Source: Charina bottae (lineage: Eukaryota > Chordata > Lepidosauria > Squamata > Charinaidae). From it: DNA of 64,000 nucleotides. Shown here in pieces: positions 46,052 through 57,814 of this stretch. Position 1 is the stretch's first letter. Each line of letters opens with the position of its first letter. The stretch spans positions 60,357,501 through 60,421,500 of the forward strand of contig JALMGJ010000001.1 of assembly GCA_023362775.1 (NCBI GenBank), read 5' to 3'. The position numbers were made by a program, and so were the translations under genes. The notes under the pieces were generated by a model. The model saw only the letters and a program-made list of their open reading frames with translations. It was not told the origin of the DNA and did not search any database.

Positions 46052-46236
46052 CTATGAAGGTTCTCAGTCATCCAGGTGGAATTGTCTGTAGCTTGAATCA
46101 TGTCAACTGGATTTCTATTTTCTCAGTGGAAACGTTTCGCTCCTCGAATTTCCTTACCAATCCTTATCCTTGGATAAGGAGCGGAACGTTTCCACTGAGA
46201 AAATAGAAATCCAGTTGACACGATTCAAGCTACAGA
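46052..46236 (+). mobile_element. palindromic Penelope-like element, copy 3, core lost
   Basis: Starts ctatgaaggttctcagtcat and ends caagctacaga, with TSD ctgtcttctctt at 46040-46051 and 46237-46248. The arms are the same as in copies 1 and 2, but the centre is rearranged (cgaatttccttaccaatcct), the CTGAAGA segment is gone from both arms and one GAAA has become GGAA. It can no longer form the hammerhead-like core. Confidence 0.65.
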
Positions 46237-46295
46237 CTGTCTTCTCTTCCTTCCCCCAACCCCGCTTCACCCCACATAAAATCCTACATAGGTCC

Positions 46296-46398
46296 AGCCA
46301 CTCTATGCCTCTGATGAAATGAGTTGCAGTCCACAAAAGCTTATGCCTCTTAATAAAATTTCGTGATTAGAAAGCTGCTACCATTCTCCTTCACACAA
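46296..46398 (+). repeat. dispersed repeat with decayed hammerhead-like core, right member of inverted pair
   Basis: Reads CTGATGA (46311-46317), a degenerate stem region and CCACAAAAGC (46331-46340), where related repeats that I recall read CCACGAAAGC. Then ttatgcctcttaataaaatt. The order CTGATGA, stem, (G)AAA again resembles a hammerhead core. Likely Penelope-related, by inference. Confidence 0.4.
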
Positions 46399-46920
46399 TG
46401 AATAAAATCCACTCACTTAATCCAAGTCAAGACAGACCCATACAGGTAGCAGAAATAAGAATTTTTTTTTCCATAGAAAGAAGAACTGGGAAGAATGAAA
46501 AAGTATGAAAGAGACTTAAAGGAGGGAACTGCCCAGAATGAGTCAGACAAATAGATTGACAGTTAAGTATGGATCACACAAAAAGCAAATCAGATACAAA
46601 AAGAACAGCAGAATCAGAATCATGACTAAGAATCGCCACAGCTTGTATGAAAGGAATGGCCTCTCCTAAACGAATAGAATACAGCCAGAAAAATCAATAG
46701 TGCAAAATAAGCAATACTGAGACATCACAGAAAAAACAACACTACTTCATTCTTGATTAGTTGCTTTTAAGAAGCAATAGTGCTTATAAATGGTTTGAAA
46801 TTGAGGAACTGGTTGTAGCTCCATCTGTGGAACATGGAGATGACATGGGCAGCTGACCTATTGCTCCCAAGCACGCTCTTCTCTTCAGCAGCTAAAGCAG
46901 CACCTTGGTTTACTTGTGTT
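46399..46920. other. unique DNA
   Basis: Nothing recognised. Confidence 0.35.
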
Positions 46921-46933
46921 AGAGTACACATAG

Positions 46934-47154
46934 GTAAGGGTAAAGGTTCCCCCCGCACATTTGTGCAGTTGTGTCCGGCTCTAGGGGCCGGTGCACATCT
47001 CCGTTTGTTAGCCGAAGAGCCAGCGTTGTCCGAAGACGCTTCCACGGTCATGTGGCCGCATGATGCGCACGGAACGCTGTTACCTACCCACCGAAGTGGT
47101 ACCTATTAATCTACTTGCATTTGCATGCTTTCGAATTGCTAGGTTGGCAAGAGT
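46934..47154 (-). mobile_element. tRNA-derived SINE (second group), 5' truncated, antisense
   Basis: From gtaagggtaaaggttccccc to gaattgctaggttggcaaga; the tRNA-like head is absent. The TSD agagtacacatag at 46921-46933 and 47155-47167 is exact, so the truncation happened during insertion. Confidence 0.92.
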
Positions 47155-47167
47155 AGAGTACACATAG

Positions 47168-47567
47168 AGGAACACAAAGTGGGACCTTAAGGCCTCTTTG
47201 TAATCCTACTCCATGGCAGTGGAGGCAGCAAAGGGAGATTATTTCTTTGCCTCTGTTGCCTCTGCAAGGAACAAGCTGGTGACTCTCTTCCATTCTTTGA
47301 GGCATCTCCATCTTGATGCTGTGAGAGGGAAACTAGAACAATCGGATGCTTGCTGTGAGCAATTTTCATCATACTTTGTAGGCCAGGTCTATCAGTTTGT
47401 CTTGCGGCTCTACAGTTTTGGGTTTATATTAACATTATTGTTCATATTTTTGGTAAGAGAAATAAAGTTCAAAGATGTTAACAGGAAGTTGAATTATAGA
47501 TCAAAACCTTAGAATTTATTAAGAACTTTAGACTTATCAGCCTGGACTATAAATAACTATATTATAT
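47168..47567. other. unique DNA
   Basis: A 99-codon frame (47213-47512) has no recognised domain. Confidence 0.35.
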
Positions 47568-47636
47568 AACCCGCCCAGAGTCGCTCTCTGAATGAGATGG
47601 GTGGGGAATAAATTTGATATATAAATAAATAAACAA
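47568..47636 (+). mobile_element. L2-type LINE 3' tail
   Basis: acccgcccagagtcgctctc, gatgggtggggaataaattt and an (AAATA)n end: the conserved 3' end of L2-type reptile LINEs, severely 5' truncated. Confidence 0.7.
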
Positions 47637-48299
47637 TGATTTTTTTGTGTTGTTGGAAAGAAACTACCACCCCATATTTAAGATATTGGATAAATTAAAT
47701 GTTTTCTCTCTCAGCCTTTGAATTAGCTTTTTATATGTGTGGCCAAGGTGTAATTCATTTTTCCCCACAACTGAGCTGTTTTTATATATCTGTTGTGACA
47801 TAGATGTGTGCTTTGTTTCATGAGTGGTTCTTTGTTCTTTTGCTTGGGTTTTGTTATATACATATATTGTTTGTATTTTATAATTTTTATTTTTTCTTCT
47901 TTTTTAAAATAAATCATTCATAGATAGACAGATAGATGGATGGATGGATGAAGACAGAAGCCTCCCATTTCCAGATGAAAGAATCTGGACACATTTCAAT
48001 CAGGGTTTTGCCTGGGATATGGTCCTCACATGGCTTTGGTTGCTTTGGTGTATGACCTATTACCTACACTATGCCTTATGCCTAAACCCTGATGGGAGGG
48101 CTGCAGTTATGCTAGCTATCATCATCTATATAGTACTAAAACACTTGTGTCTGTGTGTCTGTTTGTAACCTTCAATTGGGTGAAACGGTACATCACAGGG
48201 AAACAATTTTTGAACCAAGGTACCTCAAATTTCAAGGAAGGAATCAATAACCTTAAACCTTGCTTAAGCTTGATAATAGGCTGGGAAAATAAACATTAC
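47637..48299. other. unique DNA with short GATA/GATG tract
   Basis: Short tetranucleotide tract at 47922-47951. Otherwise nothing recognised. Confidence 0.35.
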
Positions 48300-49375
48300 A
48301 CCCAAACAGGACAAAGATGCTGATTCTGATCACCTGCGGAGGAAGAAATGGTGGACTGAAGATGGCTCCACTAAAAGTGGAGCTGATGACCGCAACAGAA
48401 TGAAGAGCCAGCAAGTAGACCAGGTCTTTGACAATTCCTTTCCAGACAAGAAGAGGACCTGGGATCATCCACAAGTGCTCCAGACAGCTGCTCCTTGCAA
48501 GGAGACTGCAAGATAGTGGTCTCTGGCAGGTTTAGAGCTCGGGGAGATGAGAGAATAGACATCTTGCTCAAATTTTAGTCAGCACCTTTGAAAGGACACT
48601 AAGTTCACATACTTCCTTTTCTAATCACTTTTGGAAATTGCTTGTTAACTGCTTTTTGGCCATTAGAAACCTTTGGATCAACTAGTTTGACAGCACCGGG
48701 TGAGTTACCTTCTATCCTTAGTAAAAGAAAGTTTTAACTACAAGTTTAAGAACTTAAAAAAAATTTTTTTGGAATAAACAGCAAAAGGGTGATTAAACCA
48801 AGAGAGTGTCCTGGATAATTTTTGTATATTGGATTTACAAAATAGGCTTGCAAAAGTTTTGAAGAATTTTTTGAGAAGGGACAAAGTAGAAATGAAAAGA
48901 AATCAAGTTCTACAAAATTATTTGAATGGAATAAAGATTAAGATTGTTAGAAGTAAAAGGAAGGGATATAAAGTTGGTTTATTCGATCAAGGTTAAAATA
49001 AATATGTTGTTATCTCTTGTAACCCTTAATGGATTTTTGCTGACATCAGGACTGAAATGATGGTGCTTTATGGATTTATTTATAGATAAGAGGTGGGATA
49101 TGGGAAGAAAAGATCATTTGTTGTATTTTAAGAGGAGGTGACAAGTTACTAAAATTGTTTATACTTGTTGTGATGAAGGTGGGAAGTCACTTCTTTATAT
49201 ACAGTATCTCTTTTATTTTTCTTTACTATATTATTATTTTTTCTTTTTCTTTTTTTCTTTTTTCCTTCCTTTTCTGCGCCTTCTATTCTTTCTTTTTATT
49301 CTTCTATCTTTTTTAAAGTTTGTATTAGTTTTTACTGTTGTAATTATAATCTTGAATAATATTATTATAAAAAAA
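48300..49375 (+). mobile_element. possible L1-like UTR fragments
   Basis: Composition and phrases such as gtttgacagcaccgggtgag and ggtgggaagtcacttcttta followed by a T-rich stretch (49213-49320) recall untranslated parts of reptile L1 elements. No ORF1 or RT motif is visible. Weak assignment. Confidence 0.25.
49213..49320 (+). repeat. pyrimidine-rich tract
   Basis: Mostly T with C over about 100 bp. The Lys/Arg-rich antisense frame is an artefact. Confidence 0.85.
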
Positions 49376-49524
49376 GAGATGCTGCTTCTGATAAGGAAAA
49401 AGCTGGATTTGGGGAATGAATTGAATCTTGTTTCGGTAGTACTTCCCATAGAAGGAACAGGTTCACAGTTTAAGAGTTCTCCTTGGGCCTGATTCATAGG
49501 TGGTGATTATGGCAAGTACATTTG

Positions 49525-49752
49525 CACAATTATGGCTAGTGAGAACTCAGCAAAGGTTACCTATGCCTTAGTTATGTCTCATCTTGACTACTGTATTGCA
49601 CTTTGCATGAGGCTACTCTTGAAAAGTGTTCATAAATTGCAGCTGGTACAAAATGTGGCAGCTAGGCTGCTGACTGCTACAGGGTACAGGGCTAATATGA
49701 TGCCTGCACTGAAAGATCTCCATTGGTTGCCAGTTGCATACCGGACATAATA
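49525..49752 (+). mobile_element. L2/CR1-group LINE fragment, RT C-terminal region
   Basis: The frame 49532-49750 reads ALVMSHLDYCIALCM, then HKLQLVQNVAARLLTATGYR and PALKDLHWLPVAYR: a well-conserved L2-type segment after the RT catalytic core. Neither the 5' part nor a clear 3' tail is present. It belongs to a different subfamily from 16501-19196. Confidence 0.85.
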
Positions 49753-50507
49753 CTGTCCAACAATTAGATATAAAAAAAAGAGGTACAAGGATAAATCATG
49801 ATTCATATGTGCTCCCAATTGCAGGGCTGACCACATGAAAAACACAGGGATCTTTGTGGCAAGATATTCATTTGAGGTTCTACGTTGTCCTGGAAATGTA
49901 TCTTGACTAATTCAAAATTAGGTTGAAAGATTTTATCTTGCTTTAATTTATGTATTTACATTCTCACTCAACTTTTAAAAAAGTGTCAACATGGTTTATA
50001 ATATAAAAGCACTAATGTATAAATAAATGAATACATTCAGGTGAAATTTCAACAACAATTGTAAAACTTATTGAATTCACTGTTCTAAATGTGGATTAAA
50101 ACAGAGCGAACAAATAAATAGAGGTTAATGTGTCCTGTGTAATTCAGCTCTTGGTCCCAATTGCCAAGTTAACTCTCCTTATTATCTCTAGCTCCTTTGG
50201 ATGGTTTGTCTCATTTCAGCTTTTCTCTGTATTTTCTCTGAGCAGATGGCATGTATTCAAGCACTAGGTTTCACCCAGCCATCATTTTTCATTTTTAAGT
50301 ATCTATGAAGCTGATTTCAGGCCTTTATTCTTGGAAATAAAGATGATGCCCAGAAGCTTCCAACGTCTCATTTATTTATTCATTCATATATTTAAAAGAA
50401 TCCTTTAAAGCATTAAAGGCAGGTGGAGCAGGGAGCTTGACAAGCATCAAGGGAGATGGCCATGTACATCTTGGTCCTCAGATGCCCCAGGTTGCCTGTC
50501 TCAGTTT
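49753..50507. other. unique DNA
   Basis: Nothing recognised. Confidence 0.35.
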
Positions 50508-50529
50508 TAACACACACACATTCACACGT

Positions 50530-50575
<46 letters not shown>
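50508..50575 (+). repeat. compound microsatellite (CA)n(TA)n
   Basis: CA run with two interruptions near 50520-50530, then a TA run. Confidence 0.95.
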
Positions 50576-51387
50576 CACACACAAGGAAACAATGCAGTAA
50601 ATAAGAAAGCTTCAGCAGTATGAGATTGATTAAGAACAGACACCCCCACACAGGAAAGCTACCCAGCAAAAACCCTTTTATGTTGATAGCAGTATTTCAC
50701 TGTCTATCATAAACTTAGCGAAGCAGGCTTTCTGTATCCAGCTATCCTTTTATTGGGCATAAATCACTCCCAACAGGAAGTTTTATGCCTAAATCTGTTT
50801 ACTGTCCTTATTGGTAGTCTTTAAATTAATATTTATAAGCTGAAAGAGACCTAAAAGGATATAGAACTAAAATATTGAAATATTGCAGCTTGGTTTGAGT
50901 GGGTTTGCCCCTCTTCTTCACCACTGACATTCCTTAATTACCAATGACTCAGGAACAACCATTGTCACTGCTCTCTTCAGCTCACAAATCACTGCTTTTG
51001 ATGGCATTGTGGTTGACAAAAGTGGTGGGCCAAGCTAAATCGGCTTGGTTGATGTATTGGACAAACAGGGGAAAAGGATATGCGAAGAAAATCCCTAGAA
51101 GAGACAACCAAAACATTGAACCAGTTAGCCGTTGTATAGAACAGAAGCTGATCCACTGGAAATCCAAAAGAAGGTTACCTGAACAAACAAACAGTAGCAA
51201 CAAAAGCAGAAATTGTCACTCTCCATCCCAGTCTACTGTATCTATTGGAGTGCAACTCAAGACTGCAGAAGCTATGTCTCCAATGTATGGAGGCCAGAGG
51301 GGACAACACTGGGGAGAAGTGGAACCATGTTATTGCTATTATGGCAGATGGTCATCATATCTAATTCTTACAAAATAAATCAAAATA
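50576..51387. other. unique DNA with an unexplained 144-codon open frame
   Basis: 50944-51378 is open on the plus strand (MTQEQPLSLLSSAHKSLLLM...). I see no domain, signal peptide or repeat similarity. It is near the length expected by chance in a 64-kb window. Confidence 0.3.
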
Positions 51388-51425
51388 AATAAACACACAC
51401 ACACACACGTATACACACACACACA
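51388..51425 (+). repeat. (CA)n microsatellite, interrupted
   Basis: CA run broken by cgtat near 51409. Confidence 0.9.
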
Positions 51426-53792
51426 TTGCTGGATCAAATCAATAGGCCATCTAGTCCTTCATCTTTTTTTTTCAACCGATTGCTTTCAGGAAGCCTGAAA
51501 TATGGTATAAGTACGCAAAAGCTGCTTCCATTCTTTGCCTACATTGCCTCCTTACATGAAGGAGGTGGTATGAGAAATAGCTAATTTGTCTAATTCTAAA
51601 GCCATTTAGTTCTGTGATCCTGGTCCACCCATCTTTAAATATGCAATACCTGATCCCATATTAATCATTCTTGAGTAAAGAAATATCCTCTTGTGTCAAT
51701 CATGACCCTACTCCCCAACAGTTTTACTGGCTGGCTCCAAGCTATATCATTATGGGCCCCTCTCTTAGTCATTTTTATTGTTGCTAAATCAAAAAGCCCC
51801 TGGCATTTTAGACTTCTTTGTAGGAAATAATATTCTCTTTTCCTGAGTAGTTTGACAGACATACCAGATCCTGGGCCACAACTCAGGATGAAGGGAAGAA
51901 TCATTTTGGTGGCTGCTACATAGCAGACAAGATGCCAGAGCCATCTTCTTGAGCTCTTTCCTTTGTGAAGAATTACCCCTGAATTCTGTCCCTCCCTTCC
52001 TGTCTCTCCCATAGCAGCAGCTCCCTCCAACTCACCAATATCTCCAGCCAATTCCCAGCATTCAGCTATGCTCCCAGAATCTAAATCTAAATCCTATGTA
52101 TCTCACAGCCAAAATGCAGAGACAGAGCTAAATTCAATCCCTGAACTTTCCCACCACTAAGTCCACTCCAACTTTTCCTCTGCTCCCTGCATCATTTCCT
52201 ATTCCAGCCCACTTTTCCCACAACCTCCTCCCACCCTTTTGAGTTTCCTGCAATGACTATTAGTTTCCTTCCCAACTTATTTGGGTTATCCTCAGTTTTC
52301 TAATTATTGAGAAAAATATCTTTGAACAGTCCAGAGGACTTTAATTATGTAAAGGTTTATGTGCACATCTACATATACCTGTATACAAATACTTCATTTT
52401 TTTTGACTGATGCACAGAAGTACCAAAACACACCCTAACACAGGATGCTGAAATTATGCACACATGTACATAATACCTATTTTTTGCCTTTCCTTGAAAG
52501 TGCTGAAGACAGTTTAGGTCGAATCATTGCTACTTTTATCCACATGTGATGTAGATTGGGCTGAGAGAAAGCAGTTGGTCCAAAGTCATTAATAAGCTTC
52601 CGTGGTTGAGTGGGGACTTCAACCTGGGCCTTGACCCAATCCAACTTTTTAATCACGACACCATTGGCAACCTGTACCTTCATTTGTACATCTTTTCCTC
52701 AAGGTAGACTCAAAGTTGAAAGCTGGGTAGACAACTAATATGATAGCTAAATCCATCTGATTTTGTACCTCTCCAACAACAAAGCCAGTAAATAAACAGA
52801 AACACTTTCCTCTAAATATAATTTACTTCCCATTTCCTCAATTTCAAGCCCATTGCAACTCACCCCACTGGGCTATACACCAAAATGTATTATTCTGCTT
52901 CACCCTTGGCACCACTCCCAGAAATAGTGTGGCTGCTATCCAGAGTCACAGAAATCAGGGCCGTGCAAACCTTTCAAGAGGCGCTTCATTTCAATGAAGG
53001 TCCCTGCAAAGCAATCCCTTGAAGCTGCCTTCTGAAGCAACGCAATCCCTTTACTTCATGGAGTGAAGCACCCGTGTTGCTTCACTGTGCTCTACTTTGC
53101 AATTCACCCTCCACACAGCTTTTGTTATAGCCCTTGCCAAGCAAGTACTTGGCAAACATGGAGCCGGGATGCTCCACTCGCCTCCTCTGGCACTGTTTTC
53201 CCCAAGCCCTGGCAAGCGCTTCAAAAGGACACATCAATTGCCTTCCCTAACATGCTGCTGCCAAAGCAGGGAAAGTCTTCTGCCCGGGCACCCTGCCTGC
53301 ACAGAAGCCTCTTCTCTTTTTGGCAAGGGAGAGGGAGGGGACAGGGAGAAAAGTTGAGGCCACACAAGTCACTTCACATAGGCCTAACAGAAAGCACTGG
53401 TTCTACCAGAAGGAAAGCAGCTGTCACAGGCGCACATATGTATCTGGCATGATTTGCGTTAGGTGCAGGGTAAGCAAACTGTGGAGGCCACGTTTAACAT
53501 TCGGGGAGGTGAGAATAGCAGTGAATGAGGGTGGCAAAGATTCAAAGTGGGTCTGGAGCCATGTCACATACTGTATATGGCTGAAGATGGCAATAGAGGA
53601 TTTTGGATTTGGGGGAGACAGCTTTGCTTTTAAGCTATGCCAGAGTTATTTGGGGGGTTGCATTACAGCTTCAAAATGGTGGGAAACCAGACATCGGTTT
53701 TCAGCAATAATGGTCAGAGGGATCTTCAGGCTTGCAGCCCACATGCAGCCCTGGGTCCACATAAAGGTAAATGAAGCAGCTCCCCCAACAAG
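51426..53792. other. unique DNA
   Basis: Several frames of 68-161 codons without recognised domains. The piece around 52960-53060 is GC-richer and may be an old DNA-transposon fragment, but no termini were found. Confidence 0.35.
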
Positions 53793-54058
53793 TCTTTTGG
53801 GGTAGGAGTCTATCTTGCCTTGGGAATCTTTGCCTACTCTTCCTTGCAGAAGCGCTCCAAATCTGTCAGATTGTGAGGGCATCTCCTGTGCACAGCCCTC
53901 TTCAGGTGACCCCACAGATTTTCAATTGGATTCAGGTCCGGGTTCTGGCTGGGCCATTCCAAAACTTTGATCTTCTTCTGGGGAAGCCATTCTTTTGTTG
54001 ATTTGGAGGTATGCTTTGGGACGTTGTTATAATTTGGAATTATGGCCAAAAAGTTCAA
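53793..54058 (-). mobile_element. Tc1/mariner fragment, antisense, internally deleted
   Basis: The minus strand reads [57 protein letters not shown] and [12 protein letters not shown]: the end of a DD34E transposase including the final catalytic Glu in PIENLW. Sequence between the FLAIIPN part and NVPKHT is deleted. It retains the HRR...FCKEE segment that the plus-strand copy lacks. Confidence 0.85.
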
Positions 54059-54648
54059 AGAAAAACATCCAAGCCTGGCTACATTTTGCAGAAACCTACA
54101 TCAAGTCTGACGAAAGCAGGTGGGAAAATGTGTTATGGTCTGATGAGAGCAAGGTTGAACTTTTTGGCCATAATTCCAAACAGTATGTTTGGTGCAAAAA
54201 CAATACTGTGCATCACCACAAGTGCACCATACCCACAGTGAAGCATGGTGGTGGAAGCATTATGCTTTGGGGCTGCTTTTCTTCAGCTGGAACTGGGGCT
54301 TTAGTCAAGGTGGAGGGAATTATGAACAGTTCCAAATATCAGTCAAATTTGGCACAAAACCTTCAGGCCTCTGCTAAAATGCTGAAGATGAAGAGGAATT
54401 TCACCTTTCAACACAACGTCCCAAAGCATACCTCCAAATCAACAAAAGAATGGCTTACCCAGAAGAAGATCAAAGTTTTGGAATGGCCCAGCCAGAGCCC
54501 AGACCTGAATCCAATTGAAAATCTGTGGGGTCACCTGAAGAGGGCTGTGCAAAAGATTCCCAAGGCAAGATGTGCCGTGCTGATAGACTCCTACCCCAAA
54601 AGACTGAATGCTGTCACAAAATCAAAAGGTGCTTCAACAAAGTATTAG
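54059..54648 (+). pseudogene. Tc1 transposase relic
   Basis: Open frame with two in-frame deletions, one of which removes the central catalytic Asp of the DDE triad, so it cannot catalyse transposition. The N-terminal DNA-binding region is absent. The intact frame despite these losses suggests a fairly recent arrival of an already defective copy. Confidence 0.85.
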
Positions 54649-54867
54649 TTTAAGGGTGTGCACACTTATGCAACCACATTATTCTAGTTTTTTTATTTTT
54701 ATATTTTCACCCTAAAAGCATTCAGTTTGTTTTTCAATTGAATTGTACAGCTTGTATGTTATATTAAAGGTGGAAAAAATTCTGAAGTGATTTATCTTGG
54801 TCTGATTTTTTTACATCTCAAAAACCTGGCATTTTAACAGGGGTGTGTAGACTTTTTATATCCACTG
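54059..54867 (+). mobile_element. Tc1/mariner element, 5' truncated, inactive
   Basis: The frame 53995-54648 reads from [20 protein letters not shown] through [17 protein letters not shown], the [20 protein letters not shown] block and [12 protein letters not shown] to GASTKY and a stop. The first catalytic Asp (SDES) and final Glu (IENLW) are visible. The second Asp is missing because FQHNVPKHT has lost the aspartates expected between QH and PKH. About 20 residues are also missing between KRAV and KIPKARC. The right terminal repeat ends agactttttatatccactg at 54867, followed by TA. There is no left terminus. Confidence 0.9.
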
Positions 54868-54958
54868 TATATACATATACTTGGGAGTAAGCTTCAATGA
54901 ACAATTCTTATGTTTGATTGTTATCAGCTCTAATATTACCATGTGTCCTCAATTTTAA

Positions 54959-55261
54959 ATGTATGTAGGCATACGACTCTTTATACAGTATGTACTCAAC
55001 ACACTTTGCAGAGGCATGTACATGGAAGATTTGTATGCATTACACAGCACAGCAGCTGTTATGAGGCAAAAGATCATAGATAAACTAGCTACAGTCAACT
55101 CTCAAGACCGATTGCCAAGGCTCAGTGAAGAAGTACCATCAGATAGTATGCTAGAAGATGCCAACAGAGCCCTCATGACAATCCCTACTACCACTATAAC
55201 TGGAGATGCTTGGCTACATGATCAAGAAGAACAGCACTACATACCCCCACCTGGAAAATGA
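54959..55261 (+). pseudogene. R4 ORF, N-terminal piece
   Basis: Reads STAAVMRQKIIDK, then SEEVPSDSMLEDANRAL and HDQEEQHYIPPPGK before a stop. The next piece begins MRLEAKIKA, which in related elements follows a PPW-like motif, so a one-base shift separates the two. Confidence 0.6.
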
Positions 55262-56061
55262 GGTTGGAGGCTAAGATCAAGGCACCTTGGAGAGAAGCTA
55301 GTCAGCTGGTAGAACTTCAGAGGGGTGTGGAGATTAAGGATAAGACTCGGCTACTGAAAAAATGCAAGGGCCTGACTCCATCTGAAGCCCTAGAGAGGCT
55401 CATAGCACTGGCTACCAGGCTAAGGAGATACACTAGAGAAGCAGAGGCCAAGAAGATAAATGCCCTTTTCACCAAAGAACCACCCAAGGTGTACTCCCAG
55501 CTGCAGTGCAACAACACAGTAACAGCAGAGCCACCAACAGTAGAAATGGAACAGTACTGGAAGAACATATGGGTGAAAGAGAAGACACATAACACCAGTG
55601 CAAAGTGGCTGCAGTACCTGAGAGCAGACCACAGAAATCTCCCAGAGCAGGAACCAGTCACCATCACAGTAGCAGATATCCAACAGCATGTCAAGAACAT
55701 GAAGAGCTGGACAGCACCTGGCCCAGACATGATCCACACCTACTGGTTAAAGAAGCTAACAGCAGTGCATGAATGCCTAGCAGCACAGATGAACCAGCTG
55801 CTAGCAGCAGCAGGCTCCCACCCAGACTGGCTAACACAAGGTAGGACAGTGCTGATCATGAAAGACCCCAACAAGGGAACAACACTGTCCAACCACCGGC
55901 CAATAACCTGTCTCCCCACAACATGGAAAGTCCTATCAGGCATCACAGCCGCCAAGCTGCAGGACCATATGGGCCAGTACATGAGCACAGCTCAGAAGGG
56001 CATTGGGAACAACACCAGAGGCTCCAAACGCCAGTTGCTCATAGATAGAGCAGTCGTCTGA
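55258..56061 (+). pseudogene. R4 ORF, first part of reverse transcriptase
   Basis: 267 codons. A basic helical region (RLEAKIKAPWREASQLVELQ) precedes RT motifs: KSWTAPGPDMIHTYWLKKL, TQGRTVLIMKDP, NHRPITCLPTTWKVLSGI and QKGI...GSKRQLLIDRAVV. It ends at a TGA (56059-56061). The same frame continues STAWIDYRKAYDSIPH, holding the first catalytic Asp of RT, before a frameshift near 56145. Confidence 0.85.
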
Positions 56062-56201
56062 AACTCAAGGTCTAGACAGACCAATCTGAGCACAGCCTGG
56101 ATTGACTACAGAAAAGCCTATGACTCAATCCCACACACATCTGTGAATGCCTGGCACTATACAAAGTCAACAGGACACTAAGGACCTTCCTCAAGAACTC
56201 A

Positions 56202-56906
56202 ATGGGACTGTGGAAGACAACACTGGAAGTCAACTCAAGACAGCTCGCACAAGTGGCCATCAAGTGTGGCATATACCAAGGTGATACACTGTCCCCACTG
56301 CTGTTCTGCATGGGCTTGAACCCCTTCAACCAGATTATCACAAGAACTGGATACGGATACAAGTTCAAGAGTGGAACTACCATCAGCCACCTCCTCTACA
56401 TGGATGACATCAAGCTGTATGCTAAGAGCGAACAAGACATCGACTCACTGATCCACCTGACACAGATCTACAGTGAGGACACTGGGATGTCATTCGGACT
56501 AGAGAAGTGTGGCCGGATGGTAGTAAAGAGAGGGAAGGTAGTTAAGACTGATGGGGTGGAACTACCAGCAGGCCACATAGCAGACATGCAGACCAGCTAC
56601 AAGTACCTTGGTATCCCACAGTCACATGGGAACCACGATGAGGAGGCAAGGAAGACAACAACATCCAAGTACCACCAAAGTATAAGACAGTTCCTGAAGA
56701 GCCAGCTCAATGGAAAGAACAAGATCTGTGTCATTAACATTTATGCCCTGCCAGTCATCAGATACCCTGCCGGTATAGTGAGCTGGCCAAAGGAGGACAT
56801 GGAGGCTGCTGATGTGAAGACCCGGAAGCTCCTCACAATGTATGGAGGCTTTCACCCCAAGTCCAACACCCAGAGACTGTACACCAGGGCAGGCGGGGTC
56901 TGGTGA
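56202..56906 (+). pseudogene. R4 ORF, RT catalytic half
   Basis: 234 codons. GIYQGDTLSPLLFCMGLNPF, then SHLLYMDDIKLYAKSEQDI with the YMDD catalytic motif at 56397-56408, TGMSFGLEKCGRMVVKRGK, YKYLGIPQ and the thumb region (KICVINIYALPVIRYPAGIV). A frameshift near 56890 ends it. YMDD is intact although the ORF is broken. Confidence 0.88.
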
Positions 56907-57814
56907 GTGTCAAAGCCACTGTCCTGGATGAGACCCAGAGCATCCAGGAGTACATCAGTAAGATGGCACCTAAAGATGAGCTGCTGAGAGAATGCCTGAA
57001 GCAGCAGCAGACATGGAAGAAAGATCAAGCAGAGGAAGTGCAATGGCAAGACAAGACCCTGCATGGGATGTACCATCGACAGATAGCTGAGGTGGCTGAC
57101 ATTGGGAAATCCTACCAGTGGCTGGAAAGGGCTGAACTAAAAGACTGCACTGAGGCACTGATCATAGCAGCACAAGAACAGGCACTAAGCACCCGATCCA
57201 TAGAAACAGGGGTCTACCACACTAGACAGGACTCAAGGTGCAGACTGTGCAGAGAGGCCTCAGAGACAGTCCAACACATAGTGGCAGGGTGTAAGATGCA
57301 GGCAGGAACAGCATACACTGAACGGCACAACCAAGTAGCTGGCATTGTGTACAGGAACATCTGCACAGCTTATGGGCTAGACCCTCCAAAGTCCAGATGG
57401 GAGATTCCACAGAAGGTCATGGAGAATGACAGGGCTAAGATCCTGTGGGATTTCCAGATCCAGACAGACAGGCAGGTACTGGCCAATCAACCAGACATTG
57501 TGGTAGTAGACAAGGACCAAAAGACGGCGGTGGTGATAGATGTAGCGGTGCCAAGTGACAGCAACATCAGGAAGAAGGAGTATGAGAAGCTGGAAAAGTA
57601 CCAGCACCTGAAGGAGGAACTAGAGAGGATGTGGAAAGTGAAGGCCAAAGTGGTCCCAGTGGTGGTAGGAGCACCCGGGGCTGTGACTCCTAAGCTGGGA
57701 AAGTGGCTCCAACAGATCCCAGGAGCAACATCAGAGCTCTCTGTCCAGAAGAGTGCAATGCTAGGAAAAGCTAAGATACTGCGCAGAACCCTCAAACTCC
57801 CAGGCCTCTGCTAG
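56903..57814 (+). pseudogene. R4 ORF, zinc finger and restriction-like endonuclease
   Basis: 303 codons and the longest uninterrupted piece. A CCHC finger CRLCREASETVQHIVAGC (C-x2-C-x8-H-x4-C) lies at 57239-57292. The endonuclease core follows: KILWDFQIQTDR, then PDIVVVDKD (57491-57517) and TAVVIDVAVP (57527-57556), the P-D...D/E pattern of the restriction-like fold. A Lys-rich helix (YEKLEKYQHLKEELERMW) comes next. The enzyme nicks target DNA to prime reverse transcription in this clade. Confidence 0.88.

Noticed and set aside
48118..48240. Helitron-like start (tctatatag followed by GT-rich text)
   Set aside because: No CTRR hairpin end or Rep/helicase sequence was found; the resemblance is too short.
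50944..51378. 144-codon open frame in unique DNA
   Set aside because: No domain, homologue I recognise, repeat link or splice context; this length is expected by chance in a window of this size.
53063..53805. Frames of 129 and 161 codons
   Set aside because: Overlapping frames with no recognisable motif, partly running into the antisense Tc1 piece.
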